Assembly: GCF_001575205.1 (NCBI RefSeq)
Contig: NZ_LSRE01000005.1
Span: forward strand, 1-61,707
DNA from: Tsukamurella pseudospumae
GTDB lineage: Bacteria; Actinomycetota; Actinomycetes; Mycobacteriales; Mycobacteriaceae
Reading direction: 5' to 3'
DNA: 61,707 nt
Both the position numbers and the translations under genes were made by a program. Below the pieces are notes generated by a model. That model was not told where the DNA came from, did not search any database, and worked only from the letters and a program-made list of their open reading frames with translations. This document shows positions 1-8,929 of this stretch, piece after piece (the stretch's first letter is position 1; every line of letters begins with the position of its first letter).

Positions 1-523
1 GGCGGTGATCGTGAACCGGCCGGCCACGGGATCGGCCGTTCGCGGGGAGGCCTGACCACCAAGATCCACGCAGCAGTCGACGGTCAGGGGCGTCCGCTCG
101 CGGTGGTCGTCACCGGCGGACAGCGCAACGACGGCGCCATGCTCACCGAGGTCCTCGCCGATATTCGGGTACCGAGATGCGGGGCTGGGCGTCCCCGCAC
201 TCGCCCGGACGCGGTCGTCGCCGACCGGGCCTACACCAGTGGCGTGAACCGGCGGATGCTCGCCGGCCGGGGTATCAAGGCAGTCATTCCGCAGAAGGTC
301 ACCGAGATCGACGCCCGCCGCCGCAAGGGCGCCGCGGGTGGTCGGCCACCGACATTCGACACCGATACCTACAAGGGCCGCAACGTAGTTGAGAGATCAT
401 TCAACGACACCAAGCAATGGCGCGGACTGGCCACCCGCTACGACAAACTCGCCATCACCTACCGGGCCGGGGTCGTGCTCCAAGCATGCTTGCGATGGTC
501 ACGACTATTGGGAGACACGCCCT
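1..523 (+). mobile_element. Right part of an IS5-type insertion sequence
   Basis: This covers the transposase plus the probable right terminus. The end of the transposase gene reads TATTGGGAGACACGCCCTAG (506-525), and the GGGAGACACGCCC core looks like a terminal inverted repeat of this family. The trailing CTAG could be the target duplication. The left end lies outside the window, so neither the repeat pair nor the duplication can be confirmed. Confidence 0.55.
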
Positions 524-525
524 AG
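1..525 (+). CDS. IS5-family transposase, C-terminal part (5' end outside window)
   Basis: The reading frame is open from the first base, so the gene begins upstream of the window. The visible 174 residues open with a GRSRGGLTTKIHA stretch typical of IS5/IS427-like DDE transposases. They also hold a DRAYTS motif with a candidate catalytic Asp and a VVERSFNDTKQWRGLATRYDK motif with the catalytic Glu. The protein would cut and move its own insertion sequence. The stop codon lies 7 nt before the start of the amino acid permease gene. The visible part is intact with no frameshift, so the element may still be active, but the N-terminal half cannot be judged. Confidence 0.9.
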   Translation, partial: GGDREPAGHGIGRSRGGLTTKIHAAVDGQGRPLAVVVTGGQRNDGAMLTEVLADIRVPRCGAGRPRTRPDAVVADRAYTSGVNRRMLAGRGIKAVIPQKVTEIDARRRKGAAGGRPPTFDTDTYKGRNVVERSFNDTKQWRGLATRYDKLAITYRAGVVLQACLRWSRLLGDTP

Positions 526-532
526 CTGATCC

Positions 533-1450
533 GTGAGCGTCGATTCCGATCCGGCCCCCATCAAGGCCGTCCCCCTGCGGCATCCGGGTCAGTGGGTTGC
601 GGCGGTCGTCGTGATCGTTCTGGTGGCGCTGTTCGTCTACGGCGCTGCCACCAACGACGCGTACGCCTGGGGCACGTACGCGAAGTACCTGTTCGACACC
701 CGGATCATGTCCGGCCTCGGGTACACCCTCGCGCTGACGGTGCTCGCCATGGCGATCGCGGTCGTTCTGGGCGTGGCCCTCGCCGTCATGCGCCTGTCTC
801 CGAATCGCGTGCTGCGCTGGACGGCCTGGGTGTACCTCTGGATCTTCCGCGGCACTCCGGTGTACGTCCAGCTGGTGTTCTGGGGACTGTTCCCGTCGAT
901 CTACAAGCGCATCGATCTGGGAATCCCGTTCGTGGTGCAGTTCGCGCATTTCGACATCCAGGCGTGGAACGCCGCGTTCGTGTTCGCGGTGATCGGTCTC
1001 GCCCTCAACGAGGCCGCCTACATGGCTGAGATCGTTCGTGCGGGTGTGTCATCCGTGGGTGAGGGGCAGACCGAGGCGTCGATCGCCCTCGGAATGTCCT
1101 GGAGCCAGACGATGCGTCGCACTGTGCTGCCGCAGGCGATGCGCGTGATCATCCCACCCACGGGCAACGAGCTGATCAGTATGCTGAAGACCACCAGCCT
1201 GGTGGCGGCGGTCCCGTTCAGCCTGGAACTGTACGGCCGCGCCAGAGACATCTCGGGTGTGAACTTCCAGCCGATCCCGCTCCTGTTGGTCGCGTCCACG
1301 TGGTACCTGGTGGCGACGAGCGTCCTGATGGTGGGCCAGTACTACCTCGAGCGGCACTACTCGAGGGGAGTGTCGAGGCAGCTCACTGCACGTCAACTCC
1401 AATCGCTGGCCGACGCGCAGGCCGCCGGCGCCACGGAGGGGAAGCTGTGA
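533..1450 (+). CDS. Amino acid ABC transporter permease (HisM/GlnP type)
   Basis: This 305-residue inner-membrane permease of the polar amino acid transporter family should form the channel of an importer together with the ATPase that follows. Several hydrophobic segments are visible, starting with residues 20-40. The EAA-type loop [19 protein letters not shown] near residue 165, followed by [13 protein letters not shown], is the ATPase-docking signature. The GTG start at 533 keeps the conserved [13 protein letters not shown]-terminus, so the protein looks full length. The stop overlaps the ATPase start (GTGA). An insertion sequence ends about 10 nt upstream. No solute-binding protein gene is seen, so the promoter and binding protein may have been displaced by the IS. 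Confidence 0.93.
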   Translation: MSVDSDPAPIKAVPLRHPGQWVAAVVVIVLVALFVYGAATNDAYAWGTYAKYLFDTRIMSGLGYTLALTVLAMAIAVVLGVALAVMRLSPNRVLRWTAWVYLWIFRGTPVYVQLVFWGLFPSIYKRIDLGIPFVVQFAHFDIQAWNAAFVFAVIGLALNEAAYMAEIVRAGVSSVGEGQTEASIALGMSWSQTMRRTVLPQAMRVIIPPTGNELISMLKTTSLVAAVPFSLELYGRARDISGVNFQPIPLLLVASTWYLVATSVLMVGQYYLERHYSRGVSRQLTARQLQSLADAQAAGATEGKL

Positions 1451-2235
1451 CCGATCACGTGAGGTCGACCACGAACGAGTCGATGGTCGTCGCCGACAAG
1501 GTGTGTAAGAGTTTCGGGTCGCTGCACGTGCTCAAGGGCGTATCGCTCGAAGTGGGGCGCGGTGAAGTGCTGTGCCTGATCGGGCCGTCCGGTTCGGGCA
1601 AGTCCACGTTCCTTCGCTGCGTCAATCACCTGGAGGTGGTCAACGCGGGGCGTTTGTACGTCGACGGTGACCTCATCGGGTACCGGGAGCACGGGGACAA
1701 GCTCTACGAGCTCAGTCCCAAGGACGCCGCGAAGCAACGCCGCGACATCGGCATGGTGTTCCAGCACTTCAACCTGTTCCCGCACCGCACGGCTCTCGAG
1801 AACATCGTCGAGGCCCCGATCCAGGTGAAGGGACAGAAGCGGGAGCACGCCGTGGCCCGGGCGAAGGAACTGCTCGATCGGGTGGGCCTCGGGGACAAGG
1901 CGAACGCGTACCCGGCGCAGCTCTCCGGCGGACAGCAGCAACGCGTGGCGATCGCCCGCGCACTGGCCATGGATCCGAAGCTGATGCTGTTCGATGAGCC
2001 GACATCGGCGCTCGATCCGGAGCTGGTCGGGGAGGTCCTCGGCGTGATGCGGGAACTGGCGGCGTCCGGGATGACGATGGTGGTGGTGACGCACGAGATG
2101 GGGTTCGCTCGCGAAGTGGCCGACCAGTTGGTGTTCATGGACGGCGGCGTGGTCGTGGAGTCGGGGGTTCCGGCGGAGGTGTTGGGGAACCCGCAGCACG
2201 AGCGGACCAGGAGCTTCCTCTCGAAGCTGCTCTGA
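1447..2235 (+). CDS. Amino acid ABC transporter ATP-binding protein (GlnQ/HisP type)
   Basis: This 262-residue cytoplasmic ATPase energises the adjacent permease. It has Walker A (GPSGSGKST), the Q-loop region ([12 protein letters not shown]), the ABC signature (LSGGQQQR), Walker B (LMLFDEPT) and a switch His (VVTHEMG). The GTG at 1447 overlaps the permease stop, giving translational coupling. A longer upstream in-frame opening exists, but its N-terminus would be non-homologous. The substrate is probably glutamate, glutamine or another polar amino acid; the sequence alone does not say which. Confidence 0.95.
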   Translation: MTDHVRSTTNESMVVADKVCKSFGSLHVLKGVSLEVGRGEVLCLIGPSGSGKSTFLRCVNHLEVVNAGRLYVDGDLIGYREHGDKLYELSPKDAAKQRRDIGMVFQHFNLFPHRTALENIVEAPIQVKGQKREHAVARAKELLDRVGLGDKANAYPAQLSGGQQQRVAIARALAMDPKLMLFDEPTSALDPELVGEVLGVMRELAASGMTMVVVTHEMGFAREVADQLVFMDGGVVVESGVPAEVLGNPQHERTRSFLSKLL

Positions 2236-2253
2236 GCGGCCGGACCGAAGAAC

Positions 2254-2276
2254 TTGTCAGTGGCTCGGCTTACGCT
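2254..2276 (+). promoter_or_regulatory. DNA-damage (PafBC / RecA-NDp type) promoter of uvrB
   Basis: The sequence TTGTCAGTG (2254-2262), an exact 8-nt spacer and TACGCT (2271-2276) match the RecA-independent mycobacterial damage promoter TTGTC(R)GTG-N8-TAnnnT, used with the PafBC activator. The -10 ends exactly 7 nt before the uvrB ATG, so the transcript would be leaderless. uvrA carries the same arrangement. Confidence 0.8.
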
Positions 2277-2282
2277 GGACTC

Positions 2283-4445
2283 ATGGCATTCGCGGCAGAG
2301 CAACCGGTGGTGGCGCACTCCGAGCACCGTCCGATCGGGGAGATCGAGCGGGCGTGGTCGGAGTTCACGGTGGTCAGTGAGTACGAGCCGGCGGGCGATC
2401 AGCCGACGGCCATCGCCGACCTCGAGCGTCGCCTCAGGCGGGGCGAACGGGACGTGGTGCTCCTCGGCGCCACGGGCACGGGCAAATCGGCCACCACGGC
2501 GTGGCTGATCGAGAAGGTGCAGCGGCCCACGTTGATCATGGCGCCGAACAAGACCCTGGCCGCCCAGCTCGCGAACGAGCTTCGGGACATGCTGCCGAAC
2601 AACGCCGTCGAGTACTTCGTCTCGTACTACGACTACTACCAGCCAGAGGCGTACATCGCGCAGACCGATACGTACATCGAGAAGGACAGCTCGATCAACG
2701 ACGACGTGGAGCGCCTGCGGCACTCCGCCACCTCGTCTCTGCTGTCCCGGAGAGACGTGGTGGTGGTCGCCTCGGTGTCGTGCATCTACGGCCTCGGCAC
2801 CCCGCAGAGCTATCTCGACCGGTCGGTCCAGCTGGACGTCGGGATGGAGGTGGACAGGGACGCGTTGCTGCGGCTCCTGGTGGACGTCCAGTACAGCCGG
2901 AACGACACCGCCTTCACGCGCGGCTCGTTCCGCGTCCGGGGTGACACGGTGGAGATCATCCCGTCGTACGAGGAACTGGCCATCCGCATCGAGTTCTTCG
3001 GTGATGAGGTGGAGGCGCTGTACTACCTCCACCCCCTCACAGGTGACGTGGTGCGGCAGGTCGACAACCTGCGCATCTTCCCGGCCACGCACTACGTCGC
3101 GGGACCGGAGCGCATGTCCCGCGCGATCGAGGGAATCGAGAACGAACTCGAGGAGCGGCTCGCGGAGTTCGAGAGGCAGGGCAAGCTGCTCGAGGCGCAG
3201 CGGCTGCGGATGCGCACCCAGTACGACGTGGAGATGATGCGGCAGGTGGGCTTCTGTTCCGGCATCGAGAACTACAGCCGGCACATCGACGGACGCGCGG
3301 CCGGCTCGGCGCCGGCCACGCTGATCGACTACTTCCCGGAGGACTTCCTCCTGGTGATCGACGAGTCGCACGTGACCGTCCCGCAGATCGGCGCCATGTT
3401 CGAGGGCGACCAGTCGCGCAAGCGCAACCTCGTGGACTTCGGCTTCCGGCTGCCGTCCGCGGTGGACAACCGCCCCCTCACCTGGGAGGAGTTCACGGAG
3501 CGGATCGGGCAGACTGTCTACCTCTCCGCGACGCCGGGCCAGTACGAGCTCGGCCAGACGGGGGGTGAGTTCGTCGAGCAGGTCATCCGCCCCACCGGCC
3601 TCGTGGACCCGCAGGTGGTGATCAAGCCCACCAAGGGGCAGATCGACGACCTGATCCACGAGATCCGCGAGCGTTCCGAGAAGGACGAGCGCGTCCTGGT
3701 GACCACCCTCACCAAGAAGATGGCGGAGGACCTCACCGACTACCTGCTCGACGCCGGTATCCGGGTCCGCTACCTGCACAGCGACATCGACACGCTGCGG
3801 CGTGTGGAGCTCCTGCGGCAGCTGAGGCTCGGCGAGTACGACGTGCTGGTGGGCATCAACCTGCTGCGCGAGGGTCTCGACCTGCCCGAGGTGTCGCTGG
3901 TGGCCATCCTGGACGCCGACAAGGAGGGCTTCCTGCGTTCCACGACCTCGCTCATCCAGACGATCGGGCGCGCGGCCCGCAACGTCTCGGGCGAGGTGCA
4001 CATGTACGCCGACAAGGTGACCGACTCGATGCGGACCGCCATCGAGGAGACGGAGCGCCGCCGCGAGAAGCAGGTCGCGTACAACACCAGGATGGGGGTC
4101 GACCCGAAGCCGTTGCGCAAGAAGATCGCCGACATCCTGGATCAGGTGTACACGGAGGCGGACGATACGGAGCAGGCGATCGGCGGGTCCGGCCGCAACG
4201 CCTCGCGCGGGCGGCGGGCGCAGGGCGAGCTCCGGTCCGTGTCCGCGGTCAGTGCAGGGATGTACGAGGGCGAGGACGTGAAGTCGATGCCGCGCGCTGA
4301 GCTCGCCGACCTCATCTCGGAGCTCACCGACCAGATGATGAATGCCGCCAGGGAGCTGCAATTCGAGCTGGCGGGCCGGATTCGGGACGAGATCGCCGAT
4401 CTGAAGAAGGAGCTCCGCGGAATGGACGCGGCAGGCTTGCAATGA
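2283..4445 (+). CDS. uvrB: Excinuclease ABC subunit B
   Basis: UvrB is the 720-residue damage-verification subunit of bacterial nucleotide excision repair. It is loaded by UvrA and then recruits UvrC. It has a Walker A motif (GATGTGKS, about residue 70), the beta-hairpin region rich in Tyr ([15 protein letters not shown]), helicase motifs including DESH and GRAARN, and a C-terminal UVR motif ([18 protein letters not shown]) that contacts UvrC. Length is normal. The ATG at 2283 sits exactly at the predicted transcription start of the damage promoter. It is the left anchor of the conserved backbone in this window. Confidence 0.98.
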   Translation: MAFAAEQPVVAHSEHRPIGEIERAWSEFTVVSEYEPAGDQPTAIADLERRLRRGERDVVLLGATGTGKSATTAWLIEKVQRPTLIMAPNKTLAAQLANELRDMLPNNAVEYFVSYYDYYQPEAYIAQTDTYIEKDSSINDDVERLRHSATSSLLSRRDVVVVASVSCIYGLGTPQSYLDRSVQLDVGMEVDRDALLRLLVDVQYSRNDTAFTRGSFRVRGDTVEIIPSYEELAIRIEFFGDEVEALYYLHPLTGDVVRQVDNLRIFPATHYVAGPERMSRAIEGIENELEERLAEFERQGKLLEAQRLRMRTQYDVEMMRQVGFCSGIENYSRHIDGRAAGSAPATLIDYFPEDFLLVIDESHVTVPQIGAMFEGDQSRKRNLVDFGFRLPSAVDNRPLTWEEFTERIGQTVYLSATPGQYELGQTGGEFVEQVIRPTGLVDPQVVIKPTKGQIDDLIHEIRERSEKDERVLVTTLTKKMAEDLTDYLLDAGIRVRYLHSDIDTLRRVELLRQLRLGEYDVLVGINLLREGLDLPEVSLVAILDADKEGFLRSTTSLIQTIGRAARNVSGEVHMYADKVTDSMRTAIEETERRREKQVAYNTRMGVDPKPLRKKIADILDQVYTEADDTEQAIGGSGRNASRGRRAQGELRSVSAVSAGMYEGEDVKSMPRAELADLISELTDQMMNAARELQFELAGRIRDEIADLKKELRGMDAAGLQ

Positions 4446-4519
4446 CCAGCTAAGTCGGTGATTTGCACCACCCGGTGTGTTCCCCGCCGCAAAAGGCCTG
4501 TTCCGGGACGGGATCGGGA

Positions 4520-4590
4520 TATTGTGTCGGAGAAGTGTGCCGGGTCTTCCAACCCGGTGAGATCCGCTAGAGAAATCTAGAGAAAGAGGA
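4520..4590 (+). promoter_or_regulatory. Upstream region of the universal stress protein gene: -10, hairpin, ribosome binding site
   Basis: A TATTGT -10-like hexamer (4520-4525) is followed by a short hairpin (CCGGGT, 6-nt loop, ACCCGG; 4540-4557). A strong AAAGAGGAG ribosome-binding region (about 4578-4587) precedes the ATG at 4597. The structured leader of roughly 65 nt contrasts with the many leaderless genes nearby. The hairpin might protect the mRNA, but that is inference. Confidence 0.4.
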
Positions 4591-4596
4591 GACTCG

Positions 4597-5043
4597 ATGA
4601 GTGGCTACAGCACGATCGTCGTCGGCACTGATGGCTCGGAGTCGTCGCTGCGCGCCGTGGAGCGCGCCGCCGCGCTGTCCAGCGACAGCACCCAGCTCGT
4701 GATCGCCTGCGCATACCTGCCGAGCGAGGCGGCCGATCCCGCCGCCGCCGACATCCTGGGTGACGAGGCGTACCAGTTGCAGGGCGCGAACCCGGTCAAC
4801 GACATGCTGCGCACGGCCGAGGGCCGTGCTGTCGGAGCGGGCGCGAAGAACGTCGACAAGCGGGCCATCAAGGGCCAGCCCGTCGAGGCGCTGCTGGACC
4901 TGGTGAAGTCGCTGCCCGAGCCTGCCCTGCTGGTCGTGGGCAACAAGGGCATGAACTCGCTCACCGGTCGCCTGCTCGGCTCGGTGCCGTCGGACGCCGC
5001 CCGCAAGACCTCGGTGGACATCCTGATCGTTCACACGACGTAA
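4597..5043 (+). CDS. Universal stress protein (TB15.3/Rv1636 type)
   Basis: This is a single-domain 148-residue UspA-fold protein. It begins MSGYSTIVVGTDGSESS, close to mycobacterial TB15.3, a cAMP- and ATP-binding Usp. The nucleotide loop VVGNKGMNSLTGRLLGSVPSD matches G-x2-G-x9-G-S. Its position after uvrB and before the MBL/uvrA pair matches the mycobacterial order, once the inserted accessory block is set aside. Ligand specificity is inferred from the orthologue. Confidence 0.92.
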   Translation: MSGYSTIVVGTDGSESSLRAVERAAALSSDSTQLVIACAYLPSEAADPAAADILGDEAYQLQGANPVNDMLRTAEGRAVGAGAKNVDKRAIKGQPVEALLDLVKSLPEPALLVVGNKGMNSLTGRLLGSVPSDAARKTSVDILIVHTT

Positions 5044-5048
5044 CAAGC

Positions 5049-5065
5049 GGAGGCGTCAGGCCTCC
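5049..5065. terminator. Short hairpin between convergent usp and helR
   Basis: GGAGGC and GCCTCC arms around a 5-nt loop lie at the tail-to-tail junction and include the helR stop codon. It is small for a terminator but correctly placed to serve both genes. Confidence 0.4.
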
Positions 5066-7401
5066 AGGGCGCGCAGAGCGCGCGGTAGCGACCCGGACGT
5101 GACCACGGTCAGCGTCTGGGTCGCTCGTGTCAGGGCCACGTACAGATCGCGCATGCCGCGGTCGAACTCCACCTCGGCGGGCTCGCCCACGATCAAGCCC
5201 GGCTCCACCACGATTACGTGGTCGAACTCGAGGCCCTTCGAATCCCGCACCCCCATCACTCGCACGTTCGGGGCCGTCAGGCGGCGCAGCGGTGCCACCA
5301 GGGTCGACGGTGCCAGCACCGCCGTCAGGCGGTCGGGGTCGTCGGGGATCGCGTCGCGGACGGCCTCGATCAGGTCGGCGGTGTCGGCACCGTCGACCCT
5401 GACGAGGTGCGGCGGCTCGGCACCGGACCGGACCGAGGTGGGCGGGGCCAGCGTGGGGTCGATCTCGGCCAGGACGACGGCGGCGAGATCCATGATCTCC
5501 TTGGGTGTGCGGTAGTTCACGGTGAGCTCGGCGACGGTGAACCGGCCGGGCACGTACGGGTCGAGCGCCCCGCCCCAGCTGGTGGTGCCCGCGGCGTCGC
5601 CGGTCTGGGCGGTGTCGCCCACCAGGGTCATCCATCGGTTCGGGCTGCGCCGCATCAGCATTCGCCATGCCATGGCCGAAAGTTCCTGCGCCTCATCGAC
5701 GATGACGTGCCCGAACGTCCAGGTGCGGTCATCGCGAGCGCGATCGGCGGTGGTGTTGAACTCCCGGACCGTCTGGCGCTGGGCCAGCTGCTCGGCGTCG
5801 ATCAGGTCGTACGCCATCAGGATCTCGGCGTCGAACTCGTCGTCCAGATCCTGTGGCGCTGAACCGGTCAGGATGTCGAGGGCCTCCTGTGCCTCCTCGA
5901 GCCGCTGCCGCCACAGGCGCTCGGCCTCGTCCGCGTCGACGTCGTCATCGCCCAGGTGCTCCGCGATCTCATCGAGCAGGGGCGCATCGGCGGGGGAGAA
6001 CGCCGGCTTGCCGTTCGGGCCGGTGGTCGGCTCGCGGAGTAGTTCGGCGCGTTCGGCGTCGGTGAGGTCGGGCGCGGCCTCGGCCAGACGGTCCGCGTCC
6101 CGCCACAGCTCCGTCAGGACGCGCTGCGGGGTGAGCGCCGGCCACAGTTGGTCGAGGGCGCCGAGCACCTCCCGGTCCTGGGCGAGCTCGTCGCGGATGT
6201 CCGAGATGTCGGTGCGCGAGAGCAGCATCGTGTTGTCCACCACCGACGATCCGATGGTGGCGGCGTGCTGCGCCGCGAGCGCGTCCAGGGCGGACTGCCG
6301 GAAGATCGCGCGGGCGGTGTTGTGCGGCCGCCGCGAGGAGCGGGCGCGGCCACGCGCCCGGGTCACGATCTTCTTGTCCAGGGTCAGCGGGTAGCCGTCG
6401 AACTTCAGGACGATCGGCTCATCGGGCACCGTCTGCCAGCCGCGCACCGCCTGCTTGCACACCTCGGGCATGGCGGGCGAGCCCTTGAGGCGCGTCGCGG
6501 CCGCCGAGTCCTCCAGGGTGGCGACGACGCCCGGGTACAGGTCCCCGACGGTGCTGAGCAGCACGCCCGTCTCGCCCAGGCTGGGCAGCACCTGGCTGAT
6601 GTAGTTGAGGAAGGTCTCGTTCGGGCCGACGATGAGAACGCCCGTGCGCGAGAGGTTCTGGCGGTACGTATACAGCAGGTAGGCCGCGCGGTGCAGCGCG
6701 ACGGCGGTCTTGCCCGTGCCGGGCCCGCCCTGCACGACGAGAACGCCGCGGTGCTCGGAGCGGATGATCGCGTCCTGCTCGCGCTGGATCGTCTCGACGA
6801 TGTCGGCCATCTGCCCCGTGCGGGCCCGGTTCAGGGCCTCGACCAGAGCGGACTCGCCCGCGACGTTCGAACCCAGGCCCCGGCCGGCGGGGGCGGCACC
6901 GTCGGGCCCGGCATCGTGAGGGTCGCCCGTGAGGGTGAGCCGCTCGGCGACGACGTTCGTGAGGTCGCGGCCGCGGGTGCGGACGTGCCGGCGGACCTTC
7001 ACGCCCTCCGGCTGCGCTGGCGTGGCGAGGTAGAAGGGGCGCGCGAGCGGCGCGCGCCAGTCGAGCAGGAGGGTCGAGAGGTCCTCGTCGTCGTCGAGGA
7101 CGCCGATGCGGCCGATCCGGCGGATCGTGTCCTGGGCGCCGTCCGCCTCGTCCGCCTCGTTCATGTCGAGGCGACCGAAGTAGAGGTTCTGCTCGGCGGC
7201 GTCGTACTTGGCGATGTCGTCGGTGTAGAGCTGGTGGTAGGAGTCGCGCTCGGAGATCTCCTGCGGGTTCTCGCCGACTTCCTGCAGGTTGTCGGCCCGG
7301 CGGCGGTTGGCGGTGGTGCGCATCGCGTCGATCCGGGCGTACACGCGATCGAGGTGTTCCTGCTCCTCGGAGAGCAGGGAATCGACGGAGTCGGTCGGCA
7401 C
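5056..7401 (-). CDS. helR: HelD/HelR-like RNA polymerase-recycling ATPase
   Basis: This 781-residue superfamily-1 helicase-like protein fits the HelD/HelR group, which pries RNA polymerase off DNA. Actinobacterial HelR members also help displace rifamycins. It has an N-terminal coiled region (EEQEHLDRVYARIDAMR), Walker A (GGPGTGKTAVALHR), Walker B (VIVDEAQE), the motif VGDTAQTGDAA and late helicase motifs (NYRTPKEI, DSKGLEFDHV). I chose the GTG at 7401 because GAGGAG lies 6 nt upstream; the frame opens further to 7461 without support. No copy of the rifamycin-associated element was seen upstream. A UvrD-like DNA helicase is less likely given the N-terminus. Confidence 0.85.
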   Translation of the reverse strand: MPTDSVDSLLSEEQEHLDRVYARIDAMRTTANRRRADNLQEVGENPQEISERDSYHQLYTDDIAKYDAAEQNLYFGRLDMNEADEADGAQDTIRRIGRIGVLDDDEDLSTLLLDWRAPLARPFYLATPAQPEGVKVRRHVRTRGRDLTNVVAERLTLTGDPHDAGPDGAAPAGRGLGSNVAGESALVEALNRARTGQMADIVETIQREQDAIIRSEHRGVLVVQGGPGTGKTAVALHRAAYLLYTYRQNLSRTGVLIVGPNETFLNYISQVLPSLGETGVLLSTVGDLYPGVVATLEDSAAATRLKGSPAMPEVCKQAVRGWQTVPDEPIVLKFDGYPLTLDKKIVTRARGRARSSRRPHNTARAIFRQSALDALAAQHAATIGSSVVDNTMLLSRTDISDIRDELAQDREVLGALDQLWPALTPQRVLTELWRDADRLAEAAPDLTDAERAELLREPTTGPNGKPAFSPADAPLLDEIAEHLGDDDVDADEAERLWRQRLEEAQEALDILTGSAPQDLDDEFDAEILMAYDLIDAEQLAQRQTVREFNTTADRARDDRTWTFGHVIVDEAQELSAMAWRMLMRRSPNRWMTLVGDTAQTGDAAGTTSWGGALDPYVPGRFTVAELTVNYRTPKEIMDLAAVVLAEIDPTLAPPTSVRSGAEPPHLVRVDGADTADLIEAVRDAIPDDPDRLTAVLAPSTLVAPLRRLTAPNVRVMGVRDSKGLEFDHVIVVEPGLIVGEPAEVEFDRGMRDLYVALTRATQTLTVVTSGSLPRALRALEA

Positions 7402-7623
7402 GGTGCTCCTCGTAGGCGTCGTGAAGTCAGTCGCGGGGAAATCAGACCAACCATTCTCCACGACATCTCGTCGGAGGCCACCACCAGTCGCGAATCACAC
7501 ACTGCGGGCGGCGCGGCCCACCCGATCGGGTGGCGTTCGGCACAGGCGTGCGGCATCCCGCTGGCGTGAAGTGATGCTGGAGGGTCGGGGCGTTGTCGAG
7601 TCCACGGACGGGTGAGGACGTGG

Positions 7624-8859
7624 TCACGACACCGTCAAGACCGTTTTCACGGCGCTCGGGGAGCAGTGTGCGCGGAGTGCCGCGGGCGCCTCGTCGAAGG
7701 TACCGGTCGCGGTGGTGACGGCCGACGGGTCGATGCTTCCGGACGAGATGAGGGCCAATACATCGGGGAGGAGCGTGCGCACGTGTGTGCGTCCCACCCG
7801 CAGGGTGATGTTCCGGGCGTAGGACGCGGAAAGAGGTAGAGACACGCGCCGGTGAAGCGAATAGGTGCACACACATGTTCCGTCGGGAGCGGTGCGTCGC
7901 ATCACCTTCCGTAGACCGGACGGGCTTCCCGTCGCGTCGATCGCCAGGGGCGCCTCGGGCCACGATCGTGGGTCCTTCGGGTCGAGTGCGTTGAATCCGA
8001 GTGTCTGGGCGAGATCTTGGACCGCGGGACGCGCGTCGACGATGCCGATCCGGCGCGCGCCCAGGGCGCGCGCGATCATGGCGGCGTAGAGCGGGGTCTT
8101 CGCGGTGAACGGATCGCGTCGGCTCAGCCTCGCCACTATGAGAACGTCGGCGTCCGCGTCCTCCGCGATGATGCCGGGTACGTACGGCGCCACTTGTCGG
8201 TACGCATCGCACAGATTGTCCGCGGCGCTCGCGGCGATGGCGGGTTCGACCCCGGGGGGCAGCGGCACCAACATCGCGTCCGCGAAGGGGACGGTCATCA
8301 GATCGGCGAGCGCGCCGCCGTACAGGCCGCCTCCGAACCCGAACCCGTACATCGATCCCGGCGGCACCGTCAGGCAACTGGCTGGTCGCCCCGACGCGCA
8401 GGGGGTGCACTTCCCACAGCTGATCTGGAAGGGGACGACGACCAGGTCGCCCGGAGCGACTGAGGAAACGTCGCCACCTGCTTCGACGACCTCCGCGACG
8501 CACTCGTGACCCATCTGCATCGGTAGCGGGAACGGGGTGCGACCCAGCATCATTGCACGGTCGAGGTCGCAGGTGGCCACAGCGACGGGGCGAACCACTG
8601 CAGCGGCCGGATCTGGCGGCTGTGGCGCGGGCGCCGATTCCCAGGCGAGATTGCCGCCGGGGCGCGCGACCAAGGCGCGCATCGTCTTCCGGCGTCGCAG
8701 GCCTCGGATCGACTGGATGACGCGTTCCTGACGCTGCTCGCGCCCGCGTTCGAGGCCCAGACGGGTCAGCTCAGTCGCATCGGGCGTGAGCATCCTCGCG
8801 TAGTGCCCGATCGCGGTGCGCGCGCGGATCGGCCGGTCGGTGGCTTGGGGTGACTCCAT
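7624..8859 (-). CDS. Zinc-dependent alcohol dehydrogenase (MDR superfamily)
   Basis: This medium-chain dehydrogenase/reductase is probably a threonine/glucose-dehydrogenase-like NAD(P) enzyme. Visible features are a catalytic Cys (ATCDLD), GHECVAEVVEAGGDV, a four-Cys structural zinc loop (CGKCTPCASGRPASC) and a cofactor region (LGARRIGIVDA). The MDR homology begins at MRALVARPGG, with an internal ATG at 8682. The first 59 residues, from the ATG at 8859, are an Arg-rich extension of unknown role, preceded by a TGAGG ribosome site. It is divergent from the TetR gene, and a palindromic operator sits 12 nt before the upstream start, so regulation by that TetR is likely. The substrate is unknown. 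Confidence 0.85.
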   Translation of the reverse strand: MESPQATDRPIRARTAIGHYARMLTPDATELTRLGLERGREQRQERVIQSIRGLRRRKTMRALVARPGGNLAWESAPAPQPPDPAAAVVRPVAVATCDLDRAMMLGRTPFPLPMQMGHECVAEVVEAGGDVSSVAPGDLVVVPFQISCGKCTPCASGRPASCLTVPPGSMYGFGFGGGLYGGALADLMTVPFADAMLVPLPPGVEPAIAASAADNLCDAYRQVAPYVPGIIAEDADADVLIVARLSRRDPFTAKTPLYAAMIARALGARRIGIVDARPAVQDLAQTLGFNALDPKDPRSWPEAPLAIDATGSPSGLRKVMRRTAPDGTCVCTYSLHRRVSLPLSASYARNITLRVGRTHVRTLLPDVLALISSGSIDPSAVTTATGTFDEAPAALRAHCSPSAVKTVLTVS

Positions 8860-8870
8860 GGTCGAACCTC

Positions 8871-8896
8871 ATTCTGAGACGGCGTGGTTTCAGAAT
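8871..8896. promoter_or_regulatory. TetR operator between divergent alcohol dehydrogenase and tetR
   Basis: An ATTCTGAGAC half-site, a 6-nt spacer and GTTTCAGAAT form a 10-bp inverted repeat with one mismatch. It lies in the 70-bp divergent intergenic region, 12 bp from the dehydrogenase start and 34 bp from the tetR start, as expected for an autoregulating TetR. Confidence 0.7.
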
Positions 8897-8929
8897 GAAT
8901 TAGGAACTGTCGCGTGTCAAGATGTCTTC

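Noticed and set aside
1704-4442. A 912-codon open frame antisense to uvrB (and similar long antisense frames at 13857-15854, 16050-17732, 29634-31700, 30833-33349 and 51807-54665)
   Set aside because: These are mirror frames of strongly GC3-biased genes; they are low-complexity (His/Arg/Leu/Val-rich) and show no domain motifs. Only the last 201 codons of 13857-15854 are a real MBL gene.
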